This document shows positions 1-5,998 of a stretch of DNA of 12,412 nt, piece by piece (the first letter of the stretch is position 1; the number at the start of each line of letters is the position of its first letter). The translations under genes were made by a program, and so were the position numbers. The notes beneath the pieces were generated by a model. The model was not told where the DNA came from and made no database searches. It saw nothing but the letters and a program-made list of their open reading frames with translations. Where the stretch lies: contig JBKHBQ010000103.1 of assembly GCA_046542305.1 (NCBI GenBank), forward strand, positions 1 through 12,412, written 5' to 3'. The DNA comes from JBKHBQ01 sp046542305. Lineage in GTDB: Bacteria; Bacteroidota; Bacteroidia; Bacteroidales; 4484-276.

Positions 1-45
1 TGTGCTTCGGTTCGTTTTAGGAATGAACTATCTGATTCTTACGAG

Positions 46-92
46 GCTGTCTGACAGCGGGTAGAACAACACCCTAACCGCTGTCAGACAGC
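46..92. repeat. Perfect 15-bp inverted repeat, REP-like hairpin
   Basis: The arm GCTGTCTGACAGCGG (46-60) is the exact reverse complement of 78-92, separated by a 17-nt spacer. In RNA the stem can extend outward by about four pairs (42-45 with 93-96, partly G-U). Each arm is itself nearly palindromic (CTGTC/GACAG). There is no T-tract, so a plain terminator is unlikely. The same core recurs 70 bp downstream in the same head-to-head arrangement, which resembles extragenic palindromic (REP/BIME-like) elements. Confidence 0.75.
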
Positions 93-158
93 TTTGATGT
101 TTTAAGTTAGCGTACCGGCGTAAAAATGGGTGCTGTTTTTCATCGCGTTTGCTGGAAG

Positions 159-190
159 CCGTCTGACAGCTTCGCTTCACTGTCAGACAG
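159..190. repeat. Second copy of the palindromic repeat pair
   Basis: The segment 159-169 (CCGTCTGACAG) pairs with 180-190 (CTGTCAGACAG) with a single mismatch across a 10-nt loop. It has the same core as the inverted repeat at 46-92, giving four core copies within 145 bp in alternating orientation. A competing fold exists, because GAAGC at 155-159 can pair with either of two GCTTC copies at 169-178. A weak T-rich stretch follows, so a terminator for a gene left of the window cannot be excluded. Confidence 0.65.
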
Positions 191-194
191 ATTT

Positions 195-317
195 GTTATT
201 ACAAATGAGTACAGTATAGGCAAAACCTTATCTTCCCCAAACCTTAGTAGAAGTATATCAAACATGAATCGCCAACCTTATGACCTTATTCGCAAATAGC
301 TGTACCTTTGTAATAAC
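195..317. repeat. 11-bp inverted repeat flanking about 100 bp
   Basis: GTTATTACAAA at 195-205 and TTTGTAATAAC at 307-317 are exact reverse complements, 101 bp apart. The right arm overlaps the promoter box at 303-310. The left arm also sits in a small local palindrome (ATTTGT/ACAAAT at 191-206). I see no clear target-site duplication outside the arms. It could be a regulator binding pair, the ends of a very small non-autonomous element, or chance. Confidence 0.4.
303..310 (+). promoter_or_regulatory. Bacteroidota -7 promoter box TACCTTTG
   Basis: TACCTTTG matches the TAnnTTTG -7 consensus of Bacteroidota sigma-A promoters exactly and is followed by TAATAAC. No good TTTG -33 box is visible about 19 nt upstream. 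Transcription would start near 317 and give a leader of about 110 nt before the ATG at 427. This was probably the promoter of the antitoxin-like gene of which only the beginning remains. Confidence 0.4.
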
Positions 318-426
318 CCTGTTCGAAGGAAAGAAGGTCCGGCAGGCGTGATCATACTGTCAGGTGTGTTCCTGTAAAAGGCAATATGTAAGATTATTCA
401 GCGGTTTAATTCGTAAAACAAAAGAG

Positions 427-504
427 ATGAACATACAAGCAGAAAAAGCGATGATTATAGAGCGGTTCAAACAGGTAAACGACGAATACCTGATCCGGGA
501 TATT
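427..504 (+). pseudogene. Antitoxin-like N-terminal fragment (broken)
   Basis: From ATG 427 the frame reads MNIQAEKAMIIERF, then KQVNDEYLIRDI. This is the typical beginning of small Bacteroidota antitoxin or addiction-module proteins, whose first helices have the pattern 'M-x-x-Q-A-E-K-x-x-I-I-E-x-F-x-x-V-x-D-E-x-L-I'. After about residue 26 the resemblance stops. The frame continues to a stop at 684 only as an out-of-frame reading of the outer-membrane protein fragment. The rest of the antitoxin and any toxin partner are missing. The family assignment rests on pattern memory of the N-terminus and is moderately sure; the break itself is clearer. Confidence 0.5.
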
Positions 505-506
505 TT

Positions 507-974
507 TTGTCACCCAAGAGCATGCTCGGTTTGGAAGCGGGATATTCATTGTCCAAAAGCAAAACTGAGGATAAGGAGACCGGAAATGAAATTTCATCCT
601 CCCGTTACGGGGGATTCAGCATTTCTCCCAAGTACAGGTTTATTGAGAATGTGTTGGAAAAATTCAAACTATATGCCGATGTGAAGGTAAATTTTTCGTT
701 TATCAAAGAGGATCATTTCAATAATTATAATGCAGAAGAGCAGAACCTCGTCGGAAATTATTTTAACTACGGGTTGACAATCGATCCGGGAATCCTTTAC
801 AAATTTACAAATCACTTCGGGGTAAGACTCGACTACAACCTGCTTTATCTGACACACCAAAGCCTTACGCAAGCTGATGAAAGCGACATTGATATCGAGG
901 ATCAGGAGGGCTGGACATATAGATTTAACATGAGCTTTATTGAGTGGTCTTTTGGCGCGTTTTTCACATTTTAG
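507..974 (+). pseudogene. Outer-membrane beta-barrel protein, 5'-truncated
   Basis: The 155 codons encode alternating amphipathic strands with glycine and aromatic residues (GGFSISPKYRF, KLYADVKVNFSF, FGVRLDYNLLYL) and end in SFGAFFTF followed by stop. A C-terminal aromatic residue is the usual beta-barrel assembly signal. It resembles the C-terminal part of small Bacteroidota porin-like proteins of the OMP_b-brl type. The only starts are TTG 507 or an internal ATG at 522, and no signal peptide is present. The frame is open upstream to 417, but codons before about 498 do not read like barrel sequence. GYFLSPKS at 498-521 reads naturally as barrel sequence, so the missing N-terminus was probably lost at a junction near 495-505. 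Base composition is more AT-rich than the downstream genes. A short functional product is unlikely without export. Confidence 0.65.
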
Positions 975-998
975 CAGCATAAATGCCAGCATGACAGT

Positions 999-1171
999 AT
1001 GAGCAAAAAGCGCCATATCTGCAGACTGTTGGTTACGGGTATGGCGCTTGTTTTTAACCACATACGGATTCGCAGGTCAGAATGACACCACTTGGAAATC
1101 TTAAAGGATCATGGGATAAAAATCCGGATAAAAATCTGAAAGCAGGTACCATCGACGGCTCTCTTAATTGA
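999..1171 (+). pseudogene. Possible frameshifted small secreted protein
   Basis: From ATG 999 the frame reads MSKKRHICRLLVTGMALVF. If one T of the five-T run at 1051-1055 is dropped, it continues LTTYGFAGQNDTTWKS. Together this makes a convincing signal peptide: a basic start, a hydrophobic core, and a cleavage site after GFA. A TAA follows WKS, but in another frame an open stretch continues with GSWDKNPDKNLKAGTIDG and stops at 1171. Two single-base shifts would join about 57 residues. The coding reading also overlaps the hairpin at 1008-1049, so either interpretation may be accidental. No family is recognised. Confidence 0.25.
1008..1055 (+). terminator. Terminator-like hairpin after the barrel fragment
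   Basis: AAGCGCCATA at 1008-1017 and TATGGCGCTT at 1040-1049 form a perfect 10-bp stem with a 22-nt loop, followed by G and five T. It lies 34 nt after the stop of the outer-membrane protein fragment and is correctly placed for a Rho-independent terminator. The long loop lowers confidence. Confidence 0.55.
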
Positions 1172-1304
1172 TTTATTGCCTGTGGGTTACGGTTTTTACA
1201 TTCATTGAATTGCAGGAAATGCCGGTTATTCTGTACAACAGGGCAATAACAGCATGATCTTTGTGTTATTCCTGTAAACAAAAAACAACCAAACCTAAAC
1301 AAAA

Positions 1305-2018
1305 ATGAAAAAAGTCCTTTCCATCATTACGCTGGCTATCGCCATGTTTTTTGCATCTGTTTCTTATGCAGAAAAGACCACGGAAGTAAGTGCCGAAATG
1401 TTTGAGAATTATGCAGCAAATCTTTACGATGAGATCGGCCTGATCAACCAAAGCTATCCTCCTTACGATGTTTTTGCTATGGCGCTTAAAGGTTATCAAA
1501 ACCTGAAGGCATCCGAAAAAGTAAACAAGGATATTCTAACGGTGATCGACTTCAGCAAATCATCCAACGAAAAACGGCTGTGGGTGATCGATCTGAATAC
1601 AAAAAAAGTACTCTTCAACGATTACGTGGCACACGGGCGTAATTCGGGAAATGAATTTGCCAACAATTTCTCGAACCTTCCGCAAAGTTTCATGAGTTCG
1701 ATTGGCTTCTATTTAACAGCCGAAACTTATCATGGCAAGCACGGCCTTTCGTTAAGGCTCGACGGGATTGACGGCGATTTCAACTACAATGCCCGCAGCC
1801 GTGCCATCGTGATGCATGGTGCCGATTACGTCAGCGAGGATTTCATCAAAAAATACGGCCGTCTGGGACGCAGTTACGGATGTCCTTCGGTGTCGATGGA
1901 TATTTTTAATGATGTGATCGATACCATTCGCGAGGGCAGCCTGCTGTTTATTTATTATCCTCATAAAGATTATCCTGAACGTTCTGCCGTATTAAACCCC
2001 GAAATGCCGAAGATTTAA
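1305..2018 (+). CDS. Secreted murein L,D-transpeptidase, YkuD_2 type
   Basis: A 237-residue protein of the murein L,D-transpeptidase catalytic-domain family. These enzymes act in the periplasm on peptidoglycan stem peptides, forming 3-3 cross-links or related bonds through a catalytic cysteine. A signal peptide is clear (MKKVLSIITLAIAMFFASVSYA, cut before E23). The catalytic block runs from about residue 90. Conserved pieces are AHGRNSG (109-115), SSIGFY (131-136), MHGADYV (170-176, likely His171) and GRSYGCPSV (188-196, likely nucleophile Cys193). Length and layout are normal for the family, and no peptidoglycan-binding domain is present. The ATG at 1305 follows an A-rich leader without a Shine-Dalgarno site. 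A hairpin ends the unit. Substrate preference cannot be read from the sequence. Confidence 0.9.
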   Translation: MKKVLSIITLAIAMFFASVSYAEKTTEVSAEMFENYAANLYDEIGLINQSYPPYDVFAMALKGYQNLKASEKVNKDILTVIDFSKSSNEKRLWVIDLNTKKVLFNDYVAHGRNSGNEFANNFSNLPQSFMSSIGFYLTAETYHGKHGLSLRLDGIDGDFNYNARSRAIVMHGADYVSEDFIKKYGRLGRSYGCPSVSMDIFNDVIDTIREGSLLFIYYPHKDYPERSAVLNPEMPKI

Positions 2019-2067
2019 TTTGAATTTTCCAACATCTGCCGCAAAATAAACTGTGGATAAATTTACA

Positions 2068-2095
2068 TAACAGTCAGATTTTTTTCTGACTGTTA
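2068..2095 (+). terminator. Intrinsic terminator after the L,D-transpeptidase
   Basis: TAACAGTCAGA (2068-2078) and TCTGACTGTTA (2085-2095) form a perfect 11-bp stem around a loop of six T, 50 nt after the stop codon. The stem is modest in GC and the T-run after it is short (TTGTAG), but position and symmetry fit a terminator. The sequence is nearly symmetric, but no gene converges on it from the right. Confidence 0.7.
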
Positions 2096-2219
2096 TTGTA
2101 GTTAAGCTGTACGGTTTCTGGTGATAATATCCCATCTGCCGGCAGTTTCCGAAAAATGGCATGATATTGTTTCGCCCGCTGACAACAGATTTTTATTCAT
2201 TTACCAAAACGAAACAACC

Positions 2220-2366
2220 ATGAGATCATTTTTGTATATTATCGCAGTTGTATTGATCATCGGATGGATCTTCGGATTTCTGATCTATTCCCTCGGGCAA
2301 CTCATTCACATCCTGCTGCTTTTAGCCATCATTTCCCTTTTGCTTACCCTCATCAGGGGAAAATAG
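2220..2366 (+). CDS. lmo0937-family (DUF5670) small membrane protein
   Basis: A 48-residue protein made almost entirely of two transmembrane helices (about residues 4-23 and 27-45) with a short basic end, LIRGK. The pattern of IGWIFGFLIYSLGQLIHILL followed by a second hydrophobic run matches the lmo0937-type proteins, whose hallmark is a GF..Y..G.LIH-LL core. These tiny inner-membrane proteins often accompany envelope-stress genes, but their function is not known. The ATG at 2220 is chosen over an upstream in-frame start at 2121, because the extra 33 residues are hydrophilic, unlike the family, and would begin only 25 nt after the preceding hairpin. A hairpin follows 24 nt after the stop. It is flanked by two L,D-transpeptidases, which supports a cell-envelope role by context only. 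Confidence 0.8.
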   Translation: MRSFLYIIAVVLIIGWIFGFLIYSLGQLIHILLLLAIISLLLTLIRGK

Positions 2367-2390
2367 CCGGCACAAATCATCCCGGAAAAG

Positions 2391-2423
2391 CATCGCTCAT
2401 GGCAGGACCAGCGATGTTGTTTT
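2391..2423 (+). terminator. Short terminator hairpin after the small membrane protein gene
   Basis: CATCGCT (2391-2397) pairs with AGCGATG (2410-2416) over a 12-nt loop, followed by TTGTTTT. It separates the small membrane protein from the YcbB-like gene. It also argues that the latter starts at 2447, not at the in-frame ATG 2399, which lies inside this hairpin. Confidence 0.5.
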
Positions 2424-2446
2424 CAGCAATCAAACAAAAGACCGAC

Positions 2447-4192
2447 ATGCAACGACATATCCAAAAGATAAATAAATCCCATACCTTCAGGCCCTTTCAA
2501 CTTTATATTTTGCTGGGGCTTTTGTTTTTGTTTTCGTGCAAAACAAGCAAAAAATGGGAGCAATCGCACCTGGAGCCCATCGATCCACGCAGCATTAAAA
2601 ATGATGCAAATACCAAAAACCTGAAAAAGGTAAATATACTGCCACACCTGCAAGAGCTGGAATTGCCGGAAGAAGATGCCAGGATGCTCGAGCAGTTTTA
2701 TGAACTGAACCAGAACCGGCTGGCATGGTTCAACAATAACCGCCTGAGCCGTAATGTGAATCAATTGCTCCAAAACCTCGGAATGGCCTGGACTGAAGGA
2801 TTACCGGTGGAAAGATACCAAACCGGGTTAATTTACGAAGACATCCGCCAGCTAAAGACCCTTTCGGAGGGCGGGGCTGTTTATCCTGGGCTTTACGCCC
2901 ACCTCGATATCATGCTCACGCACATTTATTTTCAGTATGCAAAGGATCTGCACACAGGAACCATTAATCCGCAATTGCTCGGAAAAGGATGGGAAGGCGG
3001 CCTTCAGCCCGTAGATTACCCGCAGGTTTTGCACGACGCGCTTCGGCGGCACCGGGTGGAAAAATCGCTTGAGGCACTCAAACCCCAAAGAAGCTCGTAT
3101 GATGTGCTGTCGGAAAACCTGGAAAGACTAATTGAGGTAAGAGATGAAGGCGGCTGGGAAGAGCCCGGCCACTTCGAAACGCTGCGCCCGGGCGATAGCA
3201 GCCCGAATGTGGTCCGGCTGAAAAAATTCCTTTCCAAAACCGGCGATCTCCGAATTAAGGACTCCACATACCTTCAGGATTTAAGTTTCGATCGTACGCT
3301 GGAAATGGCGGTTCGCTCCTTTCAAAGGCGGCACGGACTGAAACCGGACGGCATTCCTGGGGAAAAGACGCTGGAACAGATGAACCGCAGCATCGGATAC
3401 CGCATCGGGCAGATAAAGGCTAACCTCGAACGGATGCGCTGGGTGCCCGAACACGAGGAACATTACGTCCTGGTGAACATCCCTGAGTTTATCCTCAGGT
3501 ACTATCGCAACAACAAACCCATAAACCAAATGAAAGTGGTGGTAGGAAAAGATACACATCATACCCCTATCCTTAGCGACACCATCCGCTATGTGGTTTT
3601 CAATCCCACCTGGAATGTACCCCCGAGTATTGTCAGGGAGGAAATGGTGCATCGGATGAAATCCGATTCGACGTATTTGGAAAGGAATCAATTCATGCTC
3701 TTCAGGGGATCATATGTGAGCGGGGACATGGTTAATCCCGACAGCGTAAACTGGAAGAACATCACTGCGGAGAACTTCCCCTATTTCGTGGTACAGGAAC
3801 CCGGAAGCCATAATTCGCTGGGGCGGGTGAAGTTTTTATTTCCCAATGAGCAGAACATTTACCTGCACGATACGCCAGCACAACATCGTTTCAGCGCATA
3901 CTCGAGAGATTTCAGCCATGGCTGTGTGCGGATCGAAAAACCGATTGCATTTGCTTCACAATTGCTCAAAGGTCAAATGACGATGGCAGAGATCAACGAC
4001 ATACTGGAAAGCAAAGAAACCACAACTATCACGCTTCATGACCGGCCGGTGGTGTATTTCATCTACCAGACTGCATGGGTGGATCAGGATGGAGAGTTGA
4101 ATTTCAGGGAAGATCTTTACGATTTCGACCGGATAACCCTGGATAAATTCGCGGAGAGGAAGAAGTCCGAAATTCCTTCCTTTGCTTTTTAA
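2447..4192 (+). CDS. YcbB-like L,D-transpeptidase lipoprotein
   Basis: A 581-residue enzyme predicted to form 3-3 (mDAP-mDAP) peptidoglycan cross-links. From the chosen ATG, the N-terminus carries a lipoprotein signal with lipobox LFSC and Cys31, so it is probably anchored in a periplasm-facing membrane. An L,D-transpeptidase scaffold domain spans about residues 75-240 (YELNQNRLAWF, AKDLHTGTINP). A peptidoglycan-binding domain spans about 250-313 (SPNVVRLKKFL, AVRSFQRRHGLKPDGIPG). The YkuD catalytic domain spans about 338-530 (FNPTWNVPPSI, IYLHDTPAQHRF). The catalytic motif is SHGCVR at 490-495, with nucleophile Cys493. Domain order and length match E. coli YcbB/LdtD, except that E. coli has a membrane helix where this has a lipobox. 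An in-frame start at 2264 would overlap the preceding gene, add non-signal sequence and hide the lipobox. The gene converges with the minus-strand gene 13 nt downstream, with no clear terminator between them. Confidence 0.92.
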   Translation: MQRHIQKINKSHTFRPFQLYILLGLLFLFSCKTSKKWEQSHLEPIDPRSIKNDANTKNLKKVNILPHLQELELPEEDARMLEQFYELNQNRLAWFNNNRLSRNVNQLLQNLGMAWTEGLPVERYQTGLIYEDIRQLKTLSEGGAVYPGLYAHLDIMLTHIYFQYAKDLHTGTINPQLLGKGWEGGLQPVDYPQVLHDALRRHRVEKSLEALKPQRSSYDVLSENLERLIEVRDEGGWEEPGHFETLRPGDSSPNVVRLKKFLSKTGDLRIKDSTYLQDLSFDRTLEMAVRSFQRRHGLKPDGIPGEKTLEQMNRSIGYRIGQIKANLERMRWVPEHEEHYVLVNIPEFILRYYRNNKPINQMKVVVGKDTHHTPILSDTIRYVVFNPTWNVPPSIVREEMVHRMKSDSTYLERNQFMLFRGSYVSGDMVNPDSVNWKNITAENFPYFVVQEPGSHNSLGRVKFLFPNEQNIYLHDTPAQHRFSAYSRDFSHGCVRIEKPIAFASQLLKGQMTMAEINDILESKETTTITLHDRPVVYFIYQTAWVDQDGELNFREDLYDFDRITLDKFAERKKSEIPSFAF

Positions 4193-4205
4193 TGAACAGC
4201 ATCAT

Positions 4206-4634
4206 TTATTTTCGAAGTGCAACCAGCAACGAAAGCACAGCCATAAGGATAGTGAGTGGCCCGAAAACGTACTTTTCAATATCCGTCTCGCCAAGGAAAT
4301 TGCCGATAGCGTTCAGGATGAAATAGGCAAAGACGATCCAGATGCCGATCCTGACCAATGCTGTGTGCCTGTATCTTCGCAGAAAGAATCCGGTCCTGAT
4401 CCCGACGATGAGCAAAAATACAAGGGTAAAAAACAGTGCAATAGTTTCCAACAGCATCAATTGGTTGGGGCTGCCTTCGGCAAGCCCGCCCCATACCATA
4501 TCCGAAGGAAACATGCCCGTGAGTACGAGCACGTGAAGAATGGCAAAGAGTGCCATGATCACCAGCAGGATCCTGCCTGCCCACAGGCCGGTACTGAAGC
4601 CACCCGGTTTGTATTGTTCGTCGCGTTGTTTCAT
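4206..4634 (-). CDS. Four-helix integral membrane protein, unknown function
   Basis: A 142-residue protein with four predicted membrane helices: about residues 20-41, 62-85, 95-115 and 124-141. Notable pieces are GMFPSDMVWGGLAEG between helices 1 and 2, and VFGPLTILMAVLSLLVALRK at the end. The pattern of a PxDMVWGG loop with a late PLT-L-A-LSL helix is familiar from small Bacteroidota membrane proteins annotated only as hypothetical; I do not know its function. ATG 4634 is chosen because the longer TTG start at 4658 lies inside the promoter box at 4656-4663. It is the first gene after the terminator of the sigma/TonB operon, so it is expressed on its own. Its stop codon lies 13 nt from the convergent transpeptidase gene. 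Confidence 0.75.
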   Translation of the reverse strand: MKQRDEQYKPGGFSTGLWAGRILLVIMALFAILHVLVLTGMFPSDMVWGGLAEGSPNQLMLLETIALFFTLVFLLIVGIRTGFFLRRYRHTALVRIGIWIVFAYFILNAIGNFLGETDIEKYVFGPLTILMAVLSLLVALRK

Positions 4635-4655
4635 CACAATTTTTTTTACTTCAGG

Positions 4656-4663
4656 CAAATATA
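4656..4663 (-). promoter_or_regulatory. -7 promoter box TATATTTG for the membrane protein gene
   Basis: Read on the minus strand, the box is TATATTTG, an exact match to TAnnTTTG. It lies just downstream of the terminator stem and about 22 nt before ATG 4634, leaving a leader of roughly 15 A-rich bases. No TTTG -33 box is visible at the expected distance, which would fall inside the terminator hairpin. Confidence 0.55.
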
Positions 4664-4666
4664 TGC

Positions 4667-4691
4667 AAAAAAGCCGCCTTTACAGGCGGCT
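4667..4691 (-). terminator. Strong intrinsic terminator of the sigma/TonB operon
   Basis: Read on the minus strand, AGCCGCCT, loop GTAA and AGGCGGCT form an 8-bp, GC-rich, perfect stem (4691-4684 with 4679-4672) followed immediately by a run of T (4672-4667). It lies 40 nt after the stop of the last operon gene. On the plus strand there is no T-tract, so the direction is clear. Confidence 0.85.
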
Positions 4692-4731
4692 CTTCGCAAA
4701 AGCAGTTCATTAAGAAATAATTGAAAAAAGA

Positions 4732-5838
4732 TCAATCAAAATCGATGCTCAAATCATGTATTTCAGCAGGATTGTAGGGCGTCAGGCCATTGATCAGGTC
4801 CACCAGGTCGTTGTACTGCGGTCCGGGAGCGGTTCCCCCCTGTACAAATCCGCCCTGTGCGAAGAAGCCGGGAGCTTCGGTGTTGTACAGGAACGATTGT
4901 ACGCTGGTAGTGTCGATCCATGGCCAGACATTGTAGATTTGTTCGGTGAACACATTTTTTATTGAATTTTCCACCAGCAATTCATAGCGGTCGGAAGAGT
5001 TTAGGGTATTGGAAGGCAGCCCCACTTCTGCCACGCCGATATTTTCGGAATCTTTTGCCGAGCCTACGAATGCCCAGTCGAATCCGGTTTCTCCCGTAAA
5101 AAAGGTTGCGTTGGGATGTTCGGAGTTGCCGTAGATGCTTACCAGGTCGCCTTCCTTTCCTACAAACATTTTAAGCGTGGAAATGGAGAAGGGATTTACC
5201 AGCGGATCTTCGAGCGGCCATTCGTCAACGGCCACCACCATTTGGCGGGTGTAGCCCATTTTGCCGGTTTCGCTGTAGTCGAGGCGCATCATGGTTTCCT
5301 GGTACTTTGGATCGGTGGTACGGTCGATGTTGTAGGGGTTAAGCATCGCCACACCTTCGATCGGGGATTTGTTCCAGAAAATCTGCATGGCTGTGCTTTC
5401 GTTTTCATCACCTGAATCGCCGATGTCGGTAATCGTCATTTTGTATTCCCATTGCGTTCCTTCGAAGGTAGCGTCTTCGATGATGACGACCTGCTTCAGC
5501 CTTCCATCGTCATTCCCCGTATAGGTGAACGTTACGGGCTGGCTCAGGTTAAACCAGGCAATGGTGAGGATGATCTCCCCGATGGTTTCGGCCGCGTTTT
5601 CTCCAAGAAAAATAAAGGTGCGGAGGTGGCTGTAAATATCGTTGCCCTGCAGGGTGTCCACGTTGGCGTCCTTGTACATGCTTTGGGCGCTAAGCGCACC
5701 GGGAATATCCACGCCGAACCGCTCGGGCATGATGTTTTCCTGTTGTGGTGTGGGTTGTACATCGTCTTTTTTGCACGACTGAAAGAAAGCTGCCGAAATC
5801 ACTACGGTGAGGATCAGAATTACACTTGTCTTTTTCAT
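4732..5838 (-). CDS. Secreted lipoprotein, last gene of the TonB operon
   Basis: A 368-residue protein with a lipoprotein signal: MKKTSVILILTVVISAAFFQ followed by SC, with lipidated Cys22. After a polar linker (KKDDVQPTPQQ) it is a long soluble region with many short beta-type stretches and no membrane segments. The part around FIFLGENAAETIGEIIL (near residue 75) and the aromatic, acidic C-terminus are not family motifs I recognise. It lies 160 nt downstream of the DUF4249 gene on the same strand. No terminator or good promoter box is seen in the gap, and the strong terminator follows it, so it is probably the last cistron. A lipoprotein in this place often works with the receptor at the outer membrane, perhaps as a surface ligand-binding protein; that is inference. 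Confidence 0.7.
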   Translation of the reverse strand: MKKTSVILILTVVISAAFFQSCKKDDVQPTPQQENIMPERFGVDIPGALSAQSMYKDANVDTLQGNDIYSHLRTFIFLGENAAETIGEIILTIAWFNLSQPVTFTYTGNDDGRLKQVVIIEDATFEGTQWEYKMTITDIGDSGDENESTAMQIFWNKSPIEGVAMLNPYNIDRTTDPKYQETMMRLDYSETGKMGYTRQMVVAVDEWPLEDPLVNPFSISTLKMFVGKEGDLVSIYGNSEHPNATFFTGETGFDWAFVGSAKDSENIGVAEVGLPSNTLNSSDRYELLVENSIKNVFTEQIYNVWPWIDTTSVQSFLYNTEAPGFFAQGGFVQGGTAPGPQYNDLVDLINGLTPYNPAEIHDLSIDFD

Positions 5839-5998
5839 TGCTATAAATTTTTAGGTTTGTAAAATGTTTTTCACCCTCAATACACCTCATCTCCGGTTTA
5901 CCCCTATGCGTTCCTGAATTTTTTCTGTAAAAGCAACTTCATCATCCATTGCCCGTGGAATATATGTTCATTTCCGGTGAAGATACAGGGTGGTTATC

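Larger units (their letters stand above)
1..426. other. Gene-free left edge with palindromic repeats
   Basis: I see no credible gene here. The stretch holds two pairs of near-palindromic repeats around CTGTCTGACAG (listed separately), an 11-bp inverted repeat at 195-205 and 307-317, and one good Bacteroidota -7 promoter box at 303-310. No tRNA or rRNA is recognisable. The rest appears to be leader sequence for the antitoxin-like fragment that begins at 427. Confidence 0.6.
975..1304. other. Intergenic stretch with hairpin and possible gene remains
   Basis: This region has no intact gene. It holds the hairpin at 1008-1055, a possible frameshifted secreted-peptide remnant at 999-1171, and the leader of the L,D-transpeptidase at 1305. 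A degenerate -7-like box GATCTTTG lies at 1256-1263, about 40 nt before the start codon. The last bases before the ATG are A-rich, as is usual for leaders in this phylum. Confidence 0.45.

Noticed and set aside
1..200. CRISPR-like array from the repeated CTGTCTGACAG units
   Set aside because: The units alternate in orientation, spacers are unequal and very short, and no cas genes are present. They fit paired palindromes better.
364..684. A 106-codon plus-strand frame
   Set aside because: Only codons from ATG 427 to about 504 resemble a known protein start. The upstream part is leader and the downstream part is an out-of-frame reading of the barrel fragment, so it is reported as a broken remnant.
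1175..1248. Imperfect inverted repeat ATTGCCTGT with ACAGGGCAAT upstream of the first transpeptidase
   Set aside because: It needs a bulge, has a loop of over 50 nt, and shows no other sign of function.
2068..2095. Membership of the 2068-2095 hairpin in the CTGTCTGACAG repeat family
   Set aside because: Only the six-base TCTGAC/GTCAGA core is shared. The arms, loop and context are those of an ordinary terminator.
2264..2446. N-terminal extension of the YcbB-like enzyme
   Set aside because: It overlaps the small membrane protein gene, crosses a hairpin, and would bury the lipoprotein signal that begins at 2447.
4182..4724. A 180-codon plus-strand frame opposite the four-helix membrane protein
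   Set aside because: The translation is rich in His, Gln and Lys with no domain logic, while the minus strand gives a clean membrane protein. It is an antisense shadow.
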